Assembly (NCBI RefSeq): GCF_000227135.1 | Contig: NC_018241.1 | Coordinates: 1 to 64,000 of the forward strand | Direction: 5' to 3' | DNA: 64,000 nucleotides | Source of the DNA: Leishmania donovani | Lineage: Eukaryota > Euglenozoa > Kinetoplastea > Trypanosomatida > Trypanosomatidae | Part shown: in pieces, positions 51,482 to 62,798 of the stretch | Numbering within the stretch: position 1 is the stretch's first letter | How the letters are laid out: each line of letters starts with the position of its first letter | Notes under the pieces: model-generated | What the model saw: only the letters and a program-made list of their open reading frames with translations | Database searches by the model: none | What the model was told of the DNA's origin: nothing | Position numbers and translations under genes: made by a program

Positions 51482-52003
51482 ATGGACTCGCAGGCGCCTT
51501 ATGGAGATGTCGTTGACGAGGCGACAATGGCCGTCCTCCCTGAGCACGGTCTCGTATTTTCCGAGATCAAGCAGATGCAACTGCAGCTGTGCAAGCCGAA
51601 GCTGCTGCCCGTCAAGTCCTACTCGCTGGAGAAGCTCGAGAAGATGGAGAAAAAGTTAGCACACGAGGTCAAGGAGAAGCGCGACGCAAACCGTGCACAA
51701 AAGCAGGCAGCACTAGTGTGGACATCGGCAGACCTCACGGCCGGTGAAGGCATCGAAACCATCCCTGCACCGTCACCGCTAGTTACAGTGGCGCCAGCAC
51801 CTCCCTCTGCGGCCCCTGCTGCAGCCTCGTCGGCCTCGTCGAGGGGGGCGATGTCACAGGAGACGTTGAGCGCACCGGCGCACACGGAAGAGGAAGCCTG
51901 TGCCGACGCCCCTATGAGTGCACCAGAGCGCAGCTCGCGAATCTCGTCATCGACGGACGTCTCTTCTTCCTCTCCTTCTCCCTCGGCGTCTACGACAGAC
52001 TGA
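51482..52003 (+). CDS. BBIP1: BBSome-interacting protein 1 (BBIP1/BBS18)
   Basis: A 173-residue protein whose first 65 residues match BBIP1, the smallest BBSome subunit, which acts in ciliary membrane traffic. The diagnostic core is [11 protein letters not shown], then [20 protein letters not shown] (near residues 36-55), as in animals ([20 protein letters not shown]). A basic helix follows ([16 protein letters not shown]). Animal BBIP1 is about 90 residues; here a Ser/Ala/Pro-rich tail of about 100 residues is added, probably disordered. In this flagellate it should join the BBSome at the flagellar base. The gene is easily missed because of its size. Confidence 0.9.
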   Translation: [173 protein letters not shown]

Positions 52004-53706
52004 ACGTAGAGCTATATGCGTGTGCGCTCAATGGGAGAGCGCGTTGTCGATGGATGTGATCACGCCTGCGGCCACACCCGAGTGATGGAGGAGAGGGCGG
52101 CTGTCTGTTTCAACAAGAACACACGAAAAGAAAACAAGCTTCAACCTCACCCCTTATCGAGTGTGACTTACTTCGCGGTGCGGCGGTGTGTTCAATGATC
52201 TCAGCCCCTTGGTGTACGCCTTTCCACCCCCGCCCTCCACCTCCACATCTCGCCCCACCCTCTCCTCCTCGCCCCGCTCGTTATTCCTTCTTGGGCACCA
52301 CTTTCGCCTCTCTCCCTCGCTCCTGTCTTCGCAACACCGCTGTCCATCCATCAACGTCTGCGCACGTGTACGCACCGTGGCACACTCACAGTACAGACAC
52401 GCACGCAAGCAGGGGCCTCCGGGGTATCGCCCCCTCCCCCTCCTGCGCGTATGTCTGGCGGAAGAGTGAGAAGGGCGCGCGGCGATTCAGAGCGGTGAGC
52501 CGTGCTTGACGGCGTTCCCTATCTCTTCGCTTCTCCTTCGCCCCCCCCCCACCACCACCACACACCTCTTACGCACCCCACCGCTCCCCTCACCCCGGAC
52601 GCATCCCTTCTGGCGTTGTCGACCTTTGCATCGCCCGCGGATGCAGTGCAAGACATCAGCCGCCGTGTTGTATGTCTGCATGATCGCATTCCCATGGAGC
52701 TCTCGCGTCGCATCCTTTCGTTGCCCCTCTCTCCGCCTCCCCTTCGTGCGCGCGGCGGGGTGTATGTTCAGACTCGCTCGCCGTGCGTTTCGCCACTCCT
52801 CTCGCATCTAACTTGTGTCTCCCTTTTTCGCATGTAGCGGGAAGGAGGAGTGGGTGGGCGCTGCTGACGTTTGCTTCGCCGCTTCGCTTGTGCGTGTGTG
52901 TGCACGAATTTGACGAAGGGGAGAAGAGAGCGCGCGCAAGCTACTCCGCGCAGAGGACGCGGCTGCTGGCTGCCTGCCCCCGCGAAAGGTTGCGCTTCCC
53001 CCTCCCCCTCTTCCAGCGTACCGCCTCATTCCCTTTTTCACTGTTGTTCTCTGCTGCAAGGTGCCCGTTGTCCTCCTCCCCTCGCGCGCCTTCGCGTCTT
53101 GCCTGCAACGCCTCCTTTTCCTCACCATCAACGCTCACCTTTGTTGTTGTCCGCCGCACTCATCCATCCGAGCGCGCTTGCTTTCACGCCCTGCCGCAGC
53201 CGCCACCCCTTCCCACGTGCTCTTGTCCGGCGTACTTCGTCCGTCTGTCTGTGTGGGCCCACGACTGTCCACCGTGGAGTGGGAGGCCGCGGCGCCGCCG
53301 TCCGATATCGTAAAGCGCAACGAGACCGTCGCCCTTTTCGTGCTTTCGAAGCTCGAGGCGGACGGCAATGGCGAGATCAGCCAAAGCAGGGCAAGGGTGT
53401 GTGTGTGTGTGTGTGTGGTAGAGGGGGGGCAGCTCTGGCGCTCACCCACCTACCCCCCCCCACACACACCGGCTCTCTGCCCATTCTCTCCTGTACTGAG
53501 ACGGCCATTGATGCCTTTGGAGTCAAGGCTGGTTTTTCCACTGGCGGTGCCGCGATGTGCGGCCTTCGCCCGCTGGCACGCACCTCGCCGTCTTTTCTCA
53601 CGTCACACGCACCGACAAGCACAAGCCACAATGTGCAGCTGTCTTCCAACGGCAATCTTGGTATTCTCTACTTCTTCGTTCTCCCCTCACCCTCTCCTCC
53701 GCACCC
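52004..53706. other. Long intergenic region
   Basis: About 1.7 kb, strongly pyrimidine-rich, without a supported gene. GT run at about 53398-53418, C-runs at 52541-52551 and 53454-53461. A short stretch near 53300-53390 reads like an EF-hand loop in one frame but has no gene context. Confidence 0.5.
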
Positions 53707-55173
53707 ATGCGCATGCACGAGCACGCATCAGCGCCTCCGTTAACGCCCTCGGCAGTCGCCGCAGCCCCCGCGCTGTGGATCGAACGCCTTGGAAAAAAGA
53801 GCCGTCGTCAGCAGCGCGCGCACATACGCGTGCGCTCGACCATGTACGACGATGCAGAGACGCGTCGGCGCGAAGAGGCCCGCCAGCATGCTGCCGCGTC
53901 TCTGATTCAACGGCGATGGCACGAGCACACGGAGCGGCGCAGCTTGGAGCAGGATGCCGCGCCGCTTCGTGGCACCGGCGGCAACAGCGTGCTGTTCGTC
54001 GCCTCTGCGTTCGGCGACGCGGTAATGAGCAGAGGAGGCGAGACTGGTGATGTCCTCCCGCCGCTGAACAGCGACGGCTTTGATGAGCTTGCGCAAACAG
54101 TGCAGACGCCAGAGGAGAAGCGCCGCGCGCGTGTGGAGGAGTACCGCGCTCTCCTGGCGAAGCGCAAGGCGTTGCTCGAGAGCAACCTGGTCTACCAACA
54201 ACTGCTGTCACGTCACTACGCGGAGCAGCGACGCCGCAACGGCGAGGACGATGTGGCACAGCTCACAACACCAGATGCGGAGGCAGCGTATTGGGCCCTC
54301 GTGCGCCAGGTAGCAGAGGAGCGGCAGCGTGTGGAGGCACGGAGCGCCGCTCTGAAGAAGGACCTCGAGCTACAGCAGCAGCGCTACGAACCTATCATGG
54401 AGGAGGCCGCCACACAGGAGCGGAACTTCCAGCAGTACATTCAAGAGCTAACGGCGAGCGTGCGCTTCATGCGGTCCAACCGACCAATCCCAACCGAGGC
54501 GATAGAAAAGTACATTGAGCTGGAGGCGGCGCAGCGCAGCGCCATCCATGCCTCTCGCGTGCGCTACCTCCAACTCAGAAATCGCTTACTGCGGCTGCGG
54601 CGGGCAGCCAAAGGAGGCGCGGCACTGTCCTCGTCTGCGTCCACCGCAACGGCAGCCGCCACCGGACAGGATGGTGAGGAGTCCAACGCCGCCAACCACC
54701 ACATGTTCCTAATAGACTTTGAGCAGCTGAAGGTGGAGAACACGAGCCTCAACGAGAAGATCGAGGAGCGATCCGAGGAGGTGCTGAAGCTGCGCAACAA
54801 GGTCACCAATACCATTCACATTGCCACGCATGTGCGCGAGAAGTTGGACTGCGTGCGGGCAGAGAACGCCGAGCTGCGCCAGCATGTCGCGAGCACGGAC
54901 GAGGAGCTTGGTGGTGCGCGTGATCAGCTGGCGAAGTCGAAGCGGCGCCGCGATGCGCACCTGCGCGCCAATACACGGATGAAGGAGCGCATGCCTCTGG
55001 TCGGCTCGCGCGATCTACTGATGGACTACGAGAAGCGCAAGGCGGTCATCTACAACTACCGCACCCGCTTGGTGCAGCTGACGGACCGCCATAAGGAGTT
55101 GACGGACAGCATCAAGAAGGAGGAGTCCACTATTGTCTCTCTCCAGCATGAGCTCAGTCACTACCCAAGGTGA
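53707..55173 (+). CDS. CFAP184: CFAP184/CCDC96-like axonemal coiled-coil protein
   Basis: A 488-residue coiled-coil protein. The last 170 residues match the CCDC96/CCDC113 family: LIDFEQLKVEN, NEKIEERSEEVLKLRNKV, HVREKLDCV, and a final LLMDYEKRK segment. In Chlamydomonas and Tetrahymena these form part of the axonemal regulatory complex near radial spoke 3 and the nexin link. The best match is CCDC96 (NEKIEERNEELLKLR). An IQ-like helix (ASLIQRRWHEHTERR) is near residue 65, and long coiled coils fill the middle. The start is uncertain: ATG 53707 gives the longest product, but the C/T tract at 53655-53700 and AGs after it favour ATG 53842 (443 residues). Confidence 0.83.
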   Translation: MRMHEHASAPPLTPSAVAAAPALWIERLGKKSRRQQRAHIRVRSTMYDDAETRRREEARQHAAASLIQRRWHEHTERRSLEQDAAPLRGTGGNSVLFVASAFGDAVMSRGGETGDVLPPLNSDGFDELAQTVQTPEEKRRARVEEYRALLAKRKALLESNLVYQQLLSRHYAEQRRRNGEDDVAQLTTPDAEAAYWALVRQVAEERQRVEARSAALKKDLELQQQRYEPIMEEAATQERNFQQYIQELTASVRFMRSNRPIPTEAIEKYIELEAAQRSAIHASRVRYLQLRNRLLRLRRAAKGGAALSSSASTATAAATGQDGEESNAANHHMFLIDFEQLKVENTSLNEKIEERSEEVLKLRNKVTNTIHIATHVREKLDCVRAENAELRQHVASTDEELGGARDQLAKSKRRRDAHLRANTRMKERMPLVGSRDLLMDYEKRKAVIYNYRTRLVQLTDRHKELTDSIKKEESTIVSLQHELSHYPR

Positions 55174-56669
55174 GGCAGTGCGCACGTGTGGGGAGGGTGG
55201 CACATGCAGCCCTTCCGCCAGCGTCCGCAGCGGACTCTTGGCACGTGGCAAGGGGGACCGTGTAGACTACCCGATGTGCATTAACGCACTTTTTTGAGAG
55301 GACTCCTTTATCGTCGCTCTCGCTTACCACCCTCTTGTTCGGTTCTCCGCCCGACGGCCTTCCCGGGTGTGTCTGCGCGCCCGTCTTGCGCAGCGGCGTG
55401 GTGCGGTTTGCGTGCGGTGTGAGGGCAGAGGCGGAAAGGGCAAGGCGGTGGCCAACTCCGCGTTGGCGTGTTCCTTTTCTATGTACTACCCTTGTATGGT
55501 TTCCTTGTGCTTGACGATGTATCAGCCCAGCTCAATGCGGCAAAAAAGGGGGACGCGTGGGAGCGTGCCGGGCGCGACGCTGCGCCGTGCAGACAGACGG
55601 ACAAGAAGCATGAAGGGCGACGTAGAGGTGTGGTGTGCTTCTCTTCCGTCTCACTCACGCCTGGGCAGGCAGATGAGCGACGGCAAACCAATGCACAACT
55701 GCCGATGGCAGCAATGAAGTTCAAGCGCGCGCACACACCTATGGCGCCCTGATTGTGTGCGCAGCTAAAGGTGGCGTGTCCTCGTATGTAACCGGAGCGT
55801 TTCTTTGCTTCTGCTCGGGCGCGTGTGCGAGTGGCCATGCCGTCAGTGTTTCGATCCCCCTGTTATCCCTTCCATCTCTCCATTTTGACTGCTCCTCCAC
55901 ATGGCTGCAGATCCACCTTTCTCCCACGCATCCCTCCGCCCTCTCTACCGCCTCCGTCATCATCATTGACACCCGCTCCGCTTTTATTCCTTTCGTTTAT
56001 TTGCATTCGCTTCGAGCCGCCCCACGGCTCACACAGCACACTCTCTGTTTTTGCCCCTGCTTCCCCCTTCCTCCTCCCTTATCTCTCTCTCCCTTTCTGC
56101 ACCCGTCACATCATCGACGGTGTGTCAGAGGTCAGAAGAGGGCACAGACACACGCGCACGCACGCACAGAGCATAGCGTGAAACTCGCGAAGTACATTGT
56201 TTATCTTGCACCCTGTGCGTGTGTGCTGTGGCTGCGTAGGTGCTCGCCACACGCTCGCATCTTCGCCTACAGCGTCTCCCTTCTTCGTTTTCTTTTTTGT
56301 TGTTGGGGTGTCTGTGTCCGTGTATCGCTTGGCCGCCTTCCTTCTCCCGGACCTCCACCCTTTTATACACTCCTGCACACGCAGTCACACACACACTCAC
56401 ACACACAAGCACGCGCGCATCTGCTGTGTGCTGCTCAAGCTATCTCTCCCCGTCTCTGTGTCTGTGTGTCTCTTAGTCGTTTCGCTTGCCCTTGCTGCTT
56501 CTTGTTTCCCTTCCCCTATCTCTGCGCTTCGCATCGCCATCCTCCCAGCCAGCAGTGTCGCGATCATATTTTGGAGGAGGAGCATATTTGGCTTCGAGCA
56601 CTGTCCGCGCTCATCAGTGCACGCCCAAAGGACTCACTTGCTTCCTCCCAGACTGTCGCTCGTGCAATC
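55174..56669. other. Intergenic region
   Basis: About 1.5 kb, C/T-rich, with CA repeats near 56385-56408. An open frame extends from 55755 into the next gene but is low-complexity and lacks protein character before 56670. Confidence 0.5.
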
Positions 56670-58385
56670 ATGCTGTCCAACAACGCTAGCCCTTTCGAGG
56701 AGGAGTACCAGCGAACCGCTGCGCCTGCACCGCGGCCGCCTGCCACCGGGTCTTCAAGCGCATCCGTCGGCGACGTAAAGGTGCCGCTCCCCCAAGCACA
56801 GAGCCCCCCGCTGCCACCACAGCCGCCCCAGCCGACGGCTGCCTACACAAGCACCGGCTGCGATGTGACGTCTTCAGAATCCATTTTTTCTGCCCCACCC
56901 GCGCCGCTGTCGGCGCCGCCGGCAACGGAGAGCGAGCCCTCCATCGCGCCACACACGCACACCCACGGCCGCGTCGTCCTCGCCCGGTTCCGGATAGACG
57001 CCGCCTTCAAGGGCAACGAGATGATGCGCCCCATCACATACTTCCCGATCACCACGGAAATTCTCGCGGAGAACGACGCGAGCTTCACCGTGCCGGATGT
57101 CCCGGCCAACGCGCCGCATCTTGCCGGCATCGACATCGGCGTGCGGCGCAACGACTGGTCTCGCGGCAACTCGGCGAGCGTGGATCGGCGGTACAGCGAG
57201 GTGGTGGATCTGCGAGAGCTGCTCACGTACCAGTTCCCCACCCTCATCATGTCGCCGCTGCCGCGCAAGAGCAGCGTCAGCGACATCGAGACTTACTTCA
57301 GCGCCTCGGACGCCTTCGCGGCGCAGCGCCATAACCTCCAGTTCTTTCTCAACGAAATCGCGTGCATGCCGGAGGTTATCTTCTTCTCCGAATGGGTGGC
57401 ATCGTTCTTCCTGGACCCGCGCGACACCTTCGAGACCGGCACGCTGTTGCGCATGCGCGCCGCCCTGCGCGACCTCCGCCTCGCCACACACCCCTTCCGG
57501 GAGTGCAGCAAGCGGCACCGAAGCTTCACCGAGTACACCGCAAACAAGATTGCGGCCAAGTCCAGCAGCCTTGTGCGGTCCGTGGCCGGCTTCTTTTTCA
57601 GTTCCAAGAACGACGACAGTGCAACTGACGGTCGCGGCGGCGATGGGCACCCCAACGGCGGCGGCAGCGTACCGGTGCCAACGTCGTCGTCGTCGTTCAC
57701 GTACGACTGGACGTATCTGCCGCCCTCGGCCAAGTCCGACGCCTGTGCGTGGGTGCGTGTGTGTGAGCAACTTGCCCGCCGCCAGCAGGCGCTGAAGGCG
57801 TCGGCGCGTTCGTTTGAAAAGTACCTGGCTGCTTTGACGCACATGAAGGACGCGCAGCTGAAGGTGGCGCAGTCCTTCGAGAACTACGAGCACACGCTTC
57901 GGTCCAGCCCGGCGCTTGACGCTCTTGGCGGCGAGTACCACCTCGCGGTCAGCATGATCGACGCCGTTACGCAGAAGGAGCGCGAGTACATAGAGCGCAA
58001 GTATCTGAACATGTGCTTGCGGCTGGGCTTCGAGGCAAACTTGATCGATGCGGTATTGGACGCGGTGGATGTGGTGCTGGGTCAGTACCAGTTTCTCTCC
58101 AGCGCCCAGCTCATGAATACGCGTGACCGCACACATGAGGAGGCGCTGCTGTACACCCAAGCCGTGAGTCGTGCACTGCTTGCCGACTACCGTGACCGGT
58201 ACAAGTTCTTCTACGAAAAGCGCATGCGCAACTTGGTGCGGGAGCAGGTGGTCAGGCCCGCTATCGAATGCGCCGCCGCTGTTCAGCAGGTCATGAAAGG
58301 CTCTGCGTTGCTGCGCGTGGTGCAAGACGCCTTTTTCACGGAAGTGAATCCCACCGCAAGCTCGCCGGCAGCCGCTGCTGCGTAG
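56670..58385 (+). CDS. PX-BAR sorting nexin
   Basis: A 571-residue peripheral membrane protein of the endosomal system. An N-terminal Pro/Ala/Ser-rich region (1-95) precedes a PX domain at about 97-247. Its phosphoinositide-binding marks are RRYSEVVDLRELL (R173, R174, Y175) and the loop MSPLPRKSS. The C-terminal half is a long helical BAR-type region of about 210 residues (LARRQQALKASARSFEKYL; MKDAQLKVAQSFENYE). Binding to 3-phosphoinositide membranes and tubulation, in a retromer or SNX complex, is inferred from the family. The PX loop is intact. ATG 56670 follows a long pyrimidine-rich leader. Confidence 0.88.
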   Translation: MLSNNASPFEEEYQRTAAPAPRPPATGSSSASVGDVKVPLPQAQSPPLPPQPPQPTAAYTSTGCDVTSSESIFSAPPAPLSAPPATESEPSIAPHTHTHGRVVLARFRIDAAFKGNEMMRPITYFPITTEILAENDASFTVPDVPANAPHLAGIDIGVRRNDWSRGNSASVDRRYSEVVDLRELLTYQFPTLIMSPLPRKSSVSDIETYFSASDAFAAQRHNLQFFLNEIACMPEVIFFSEWVASFFLDPRDTFETGTLLRMRAALRDLRLATHPFRECSKRHRSFTEYTANKIAAKSSSLVRSVAGFFFSSKNDDSATDGRGGDGHPNGGGSVPVPTSSSSFTYDWTYLPPSAKSDACAWVRVCEQLARRQQALKASARSFEKYLAALTHMKDAQLKVAQSFENYEHTLRSSPALDALGGEYHLAVSMIDAVTQKEREYIERKYLNMCLRLGFEANLIDAVLDAVDVVLGQYQFLSSAQLMNTRDRTHEEALLYTQAVSRALLADYRDRYKFFYEKRMRNLVREQVVRPAIECAAAVQQVMKGSALLRVVQDAFFTEVNPTASSPAAAAA

Positions 58386-60048
58386 CGCGCCTCTAGTGCA
58401 GGAAGGTGGTGGAGCAGTAGACGCCAGAGGGAGATAGAGACGCTTTACGTAGCACATCGCCAGATCAGCGTTACGGTCTTTGTGCACTCCCAGCGGATCC
58501 CTCGATCTTCTTTTTATTTCCTCACGCACAGCAGCGGGGTCGGTGGTGGTGGTGGTCAGCCGCATCGCGCGCTCTTCAGCGAGAGGGGCACACAGAGAAG
58601 AAACACCCTCGCGGGTCCACCCCCCTCTCTCGCGCGCTGCGAAGGTGTCAGAGGTTGTTTTGTGTTAGCGGCTTTCACGTGTGGAGTGCTCCACAGTTGC
58701 TTTTCTTCGTTTCGCTCGTTGTGCTCACGCGTATCGGCGTCCTTTGTGTGTCTGTGCGTCGCCGTGCGGACCGGCGGCTCCGTTAGTCGTGTTGCTCAGT
58801 GATCGCTGGTGCGTCAGTGTTGAGTGATTGATGCGGTGTTGGTGCTGTTACTCGGACGCTCCACCGGAGTCCGCCATCGGTTCTCGCTTTCAGCGCTCCC
58901 GCAGTTTCCTTGCTTGTGCCGTGGCCTTCTTCGATGCTGTGTCTGGGGGTGGGACCTGCGTGTGCTGATGTGTGGCGTCGTCTCGCGAACCTCTTTGCCT
59001 CGGTGGTTTCTGCGACTCGCCGCTGCTGCTGCGGGTGACGTGTGCTTCGTTCATCGCTCCGCCCATCTCAATCTATGATGCCTCTCTCCCTCCCCCTCCC
59101 TATCATGCTGGCTTGTGCTCGCGCCGTGTACCACCGCTAATGGTAAGTTGGTGCTTGTGCGGTGTGTGCGGCTGTTCGTGGATTTCACACTGGGTTGCCT
59201 CTCTGCCGTGCGTGCGGCGCCAAAAAGGCGAAGGTGGCGGCAGGATCGGATCTGACTCTGTCGGGAAAGCCGGTAATGGCCCGGCCTTCTTTTGTTCTCC
59301 CAGGCGTCTTCTGTACTCCTCCTTCGAGTGTGCGGGCACTGCGAAATGCGCCTCGCCTTTTCTTCGCCTCTTCCTGTTGTTCCTCCGGCTTGTTGGTTCT
59401 CTTCCCGTTGTTGTTGATAAGGCTACTCCCTCTTCCCACCACCACCACCATCACCGCACTACTTTGCCTCTCGCTCCTCTCGAGCGTATATTCCGGTGTG
59501 TCGGTGCAGGCGCGCGTATGCTCGTGTATTTCCTGTGCGCTTCCTTTCTCTGTGTCGTTCGTTTTCATTTTCTGACCTCAACGGAGAGAGCGAAACAACA
59601 AGCCTGGAGCACACTCGCAAGTGTGTACGTGGTTGTGCGTGGGGCAACACTCGAAACTGCGATGTCCACTTAGCACCCACATGATCCAAGTGCCATGCGC
59701 TGAGGTTGGCGTTGGTGAGAATGAAAGAGGTGGAGATTGCGCTGGGCCTGCTCCGCAGCGGACCACCGGTATCGCCAAAGTACAATGGCGCCACGCTTCG
59801 GGCTCGTCCTTTCTCTCTCACGTACGAAGTCGGCATCCCCCCTCCTCCCAGGCGCCGCCACGCCCTCTTCATCCTCTCACCCTGCTAATATACGCACAGG
59901 GAGAGAGGTAGATGCGTGCACTCACCGACGCGCGGGCGCTGTCACTTGTTCTCTGCCGAACTCCCTTCTCTCTATCCTCCTGCCTTGTCAACGCTAATAT
60001 CACGCTGCCAAGCACGCATTCTCGGGTGGGTGCGCTCGCATAACGACC
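58386..60048. other. Long intergenic region
   Basis: About 1.7 kb with no supported gene. Frames such as 58972-59673 start at GTG and read Cys/Leu/Ser-rich low-quality sequence. Confidence 0.5.
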
Positions 60049-61029
60049 ATGTCTCCGCACGTGCACCACCTCACCCCGGTGCTGCTGCTCCTGGCAACTG
60101 CCCGTGGTTGCCGTGACACTGATTCGCAGTGAGACCGGGGCGTTCGAGCCGCCGCCATCAAGGACTTTACTGAGAAGCAGCAGGTCTACGCACGCGTCGC
60201 TCTCCACTCGCACTCACAGATACGTTGCTACCGAATGTGAAGCAGCACTGGACAGGGACAGGCTGTTGTACCCGTTTCGGTGCCACTTGCGCCGATGGAG
60301 GCAAGGCTGGGCTCCTGTTCCCGAGCTACCACGCGACGAAACCAGGCAGCTTGCTGATGTTACCCCCCCCCCGGGCGTGGCCCCAGCGCAGGTGGCGGCG
60401 CTGGTCATCGTGGTAACGCTATTGGGTAAAATGCGCACTGAGCGCCTTGACCTACCTTAGCCTCTCCAGCGACTCGCTGACCGACCCTATTTCTTCCAGG
60501 TGACCTATGCTGGCGTCGCTTGTGTATCGCATCCAGGGCGGCAGCTCATGCACTGTGGAGCACCGCCGTCGCGAAATGATATGGCATTCCTGTCGAATCT
60601 CTTCCTCGACGGCAACAGTCTGGCTGGCACGATTTCAGGCTCGTGGGGCGCGTGGCCGAGCCTGGAAGCAGCGTTTTTCGCAGGCAGCTACCCACCAGGT
60701 GCGTCCTCATGGCGCGGGTGAACAGCGGCATCGGGTGCAGCGCTACCTCTGCAGCGGAGGCGGCCGGCTACGGCGCGCCATTGTCTGTTTCGTCGGCCTC
60801 TCGCACCGATGAGAAGCCAGCACCGCCTGGCACGGCTCCATCGTCGCCGTCCTCGCACGACGGCAACGCCTGCGCTACTTTTATCGAGGCGGTGTGTCCG
60901 AGCGCCGATTCGGTGGCCAACTCGCAGCTGGTGCCCTATATCGAATTTGCGTGCTGCAGCAACTACAGCTCCACGGCCACTTTGTGTGGTGGCATGATGC
61001 GGTTGATGCGCAGCGGCAAGGTGTACTGA
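60049..61029 (+). pseudogene. Frameshifted leucine-rich-repeat surface antigen (PSA/PPG-like) pseudogene
   Basis: Pieces of a PSA-2/proteophosphoglycan-type LRR protein occur in order but in different frames. An ATG at 60049 starts a signal-peptide-like segment (HHLTPVLLLLATARG). The LRR N-cap follows with its Trp-Gly-Cys pattern (NVKQHWTGTGCCTRFGATC). Next comes a segment with ADVTPPPGVAPAQV, then LRR fragments near 60440-60480 (LTYLSLSSDSLTDPI) and 60578-60650 (LSNLFLDGNSLAGTISGSW). A Ser/Thr/Cys-rich end stops at 61029. At least three frame changes and several stops break it. Surface antigens of this family line the promastigote; this copy cannot be translated whole. The family call is by eye. 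Confidence 0.65.
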
Positions 61030-62798
61030 AGGGCGCCAGAGCTGGCCGCATCCTTCACGTGCGGCGCAGGCATCAGCGCACAGGGCGGCGGCCTGCATCT
61101 CGGCACGTGGTGCGTCGACTGAGGCCGGAACGCATCTGCTGAGCCTATCTCGGCATTGTTGGGGGCTGCTCTGACGGCCATGGCCTCCCGTGTAGCCGCC
61201 ATCTCTCGAACACAGACGGTGCGGTTGCCCGTCTGCGCACACGCCCGCAGGCGAAAATTGTGAGCTCCTTCGTTGCGGTTTGCACGTCTTTCTACGTGCG
61301 CGTGAAGGTGTCTGCTCCTCTCCTTCGTGTGCCCTTCCCCCCTCCCCTCCTCCAACTGCCACCATACCACTCTCAACGTGCGCGTGAGTGTGCGTGTGTG
61401 GGTCTTTCAGTGCGCGAGGAAGCTCCTCAGAGGCGGCAGCATCCATGTCTTCCCAGGCCCCGCCGCAACGCCTCCGAACTCGGCATCCGCTTCTTCTCCC
61501 GGCAGTGGGGGGGACCTCGAGGCGATGGATGCACTCCTCCAACACCTGCACCCCCTCCCCTCCGCAGCATGATGATCGAGCCATGCGCACTCACAACATC
61601 CACGTGCGCAGGACTTCCGCTCTTTCCCCAGTCTTCGTTGCTCATGAGATGCCACCGCTAGCCGGCGTAACATGTCTGGAGCCCCGCAAACGTGAGGCCG
61701 CGCGAGGCGCGGCCATGCATGAGAATGTCCATGCACAGCTGCTCTTCCGAGATCAGTCCACCGGGGCCCCGCTTCTACTGAACCCCCTTCTGCACCGTCA
61801 AGGTCACGGCCGCATACGGAATACGCGTGTCTGGCATACTTCCTATCGCGTGAGAAAGGGGTCGGAGTGGAAAGTGGCAATGGCGGGATCGTGCGTGTCC
61901 AAAGGTTTCCTCAAGGGGCCAGTGCACACGCACTCGCTGGCGCAGGCCGCAGTGCAGGAGGTACGGAGGAAAGCGCGCAAGTTAGTCGTCAGCCTTCGCG
62001 ATAACAGATGTGTCTGCGTCTCCCTCCCTTCTCGCTCTCGGGCACGCCATGCTTTCTCTTCGTCATCTCACGTTGTTGCTGTTACCGATGGAGCTCGTGG
62101 CGTGTTCCTGTGAAAGGATGTGTGGGTCGGTGGTACTCTGCGTACTTGCGTCAGCCGCCAGCTCCTCCCCCCTCCCAACCACCACCATCACCACGGTTGC
62201 CCCCCCTCCGAGGGTGCGTTGCGCCCTCCATTACACGAAGGCATCCTAAGTGAGGGAGAGATGCGTGCGCATGCGGGAGTGGGAGAGAAGCACGTTGTAC
62301 CATGCGAAGCGAGAAATACAAAATGAAGAAAACATGTGTCGCAGCCTTCCCCCTCTCTCTCTCTTCATGGAGACATGTACCATCGATGACGGTGCTGTGC
62401 GGAAGGCAAGCGATATGCGCTTGCCGTTTTCGCTGCGAGGGCATGCAGCAAGTGAAGCGACGCACGTGTCGTCCTGCTATCGTGGTTGTGCTCAGCACCT
62501 TCTCGACTATTCCGTCGTTCTCTAACATGCACACACACACACCTCCAACCACTCCCACTATCCATCTCTCACCTTGACGAGCACGCACAGAGGCATACAT
62601 CAGGAAGACGCGCACACGCACATGGGGGCGCCTTGTGCTTGATAGCCTCAGGAGCTCCCACCCACCCCCCACCACCACCACCGCTCTTGTGCGTCGTTGC
62701 GGCCCTGCGCGCGTTGTGTGAGGCAAAACAGCTTCTCCTTTAGGCGGTTGCATTGAATTTGTTTTAGTAGCCCCTGCACTCGTCCTCGCACAGCGACC
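61030..62798. other. Long intergenic region
   Basis: About 1.8 kb without a supported gene. The frame 61388-62113 is open for 241 codons but looks random. May include decayed 3' parts of the pseudogene. CA repeat at 62528-62542. Confidence 0.5.

Noticed and set aside
53300..53390. EF-hand-like loop reading (LEADGNGEIS)
   Set aside because: First ligand is Glu, the 12th position is not acidic, no second hand, and the frame runs into a GT tract.
55755..56669. 305-codon N-terminal extension of the PX-BAR protein
   Set aside because: Low-complexity His/Ser/Pro/Cys sequence from a pyrimidine-rich leader without a sensible ATG; PX-BAR proteins do not carry it.
56874..58565. 563-codon - strand ORF
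   Set aside because: Antisense of the PX-BAR gene; GC-rich third positions keep it open by chance, and the + frame has clear PX motifs.
58972..59673. 233-codon ORF after the sorting nexin
   Set aside because: Starts at GTG, Cys/Leu/Ser-rich, no recognised motif; typical of chance frames in T/C-rich spacer.
61388..62113. 241-codon ORF after the LRR pseudogene
   Set aside because: No domain or targeting feature, and overlapping frames on both strands are equally open.
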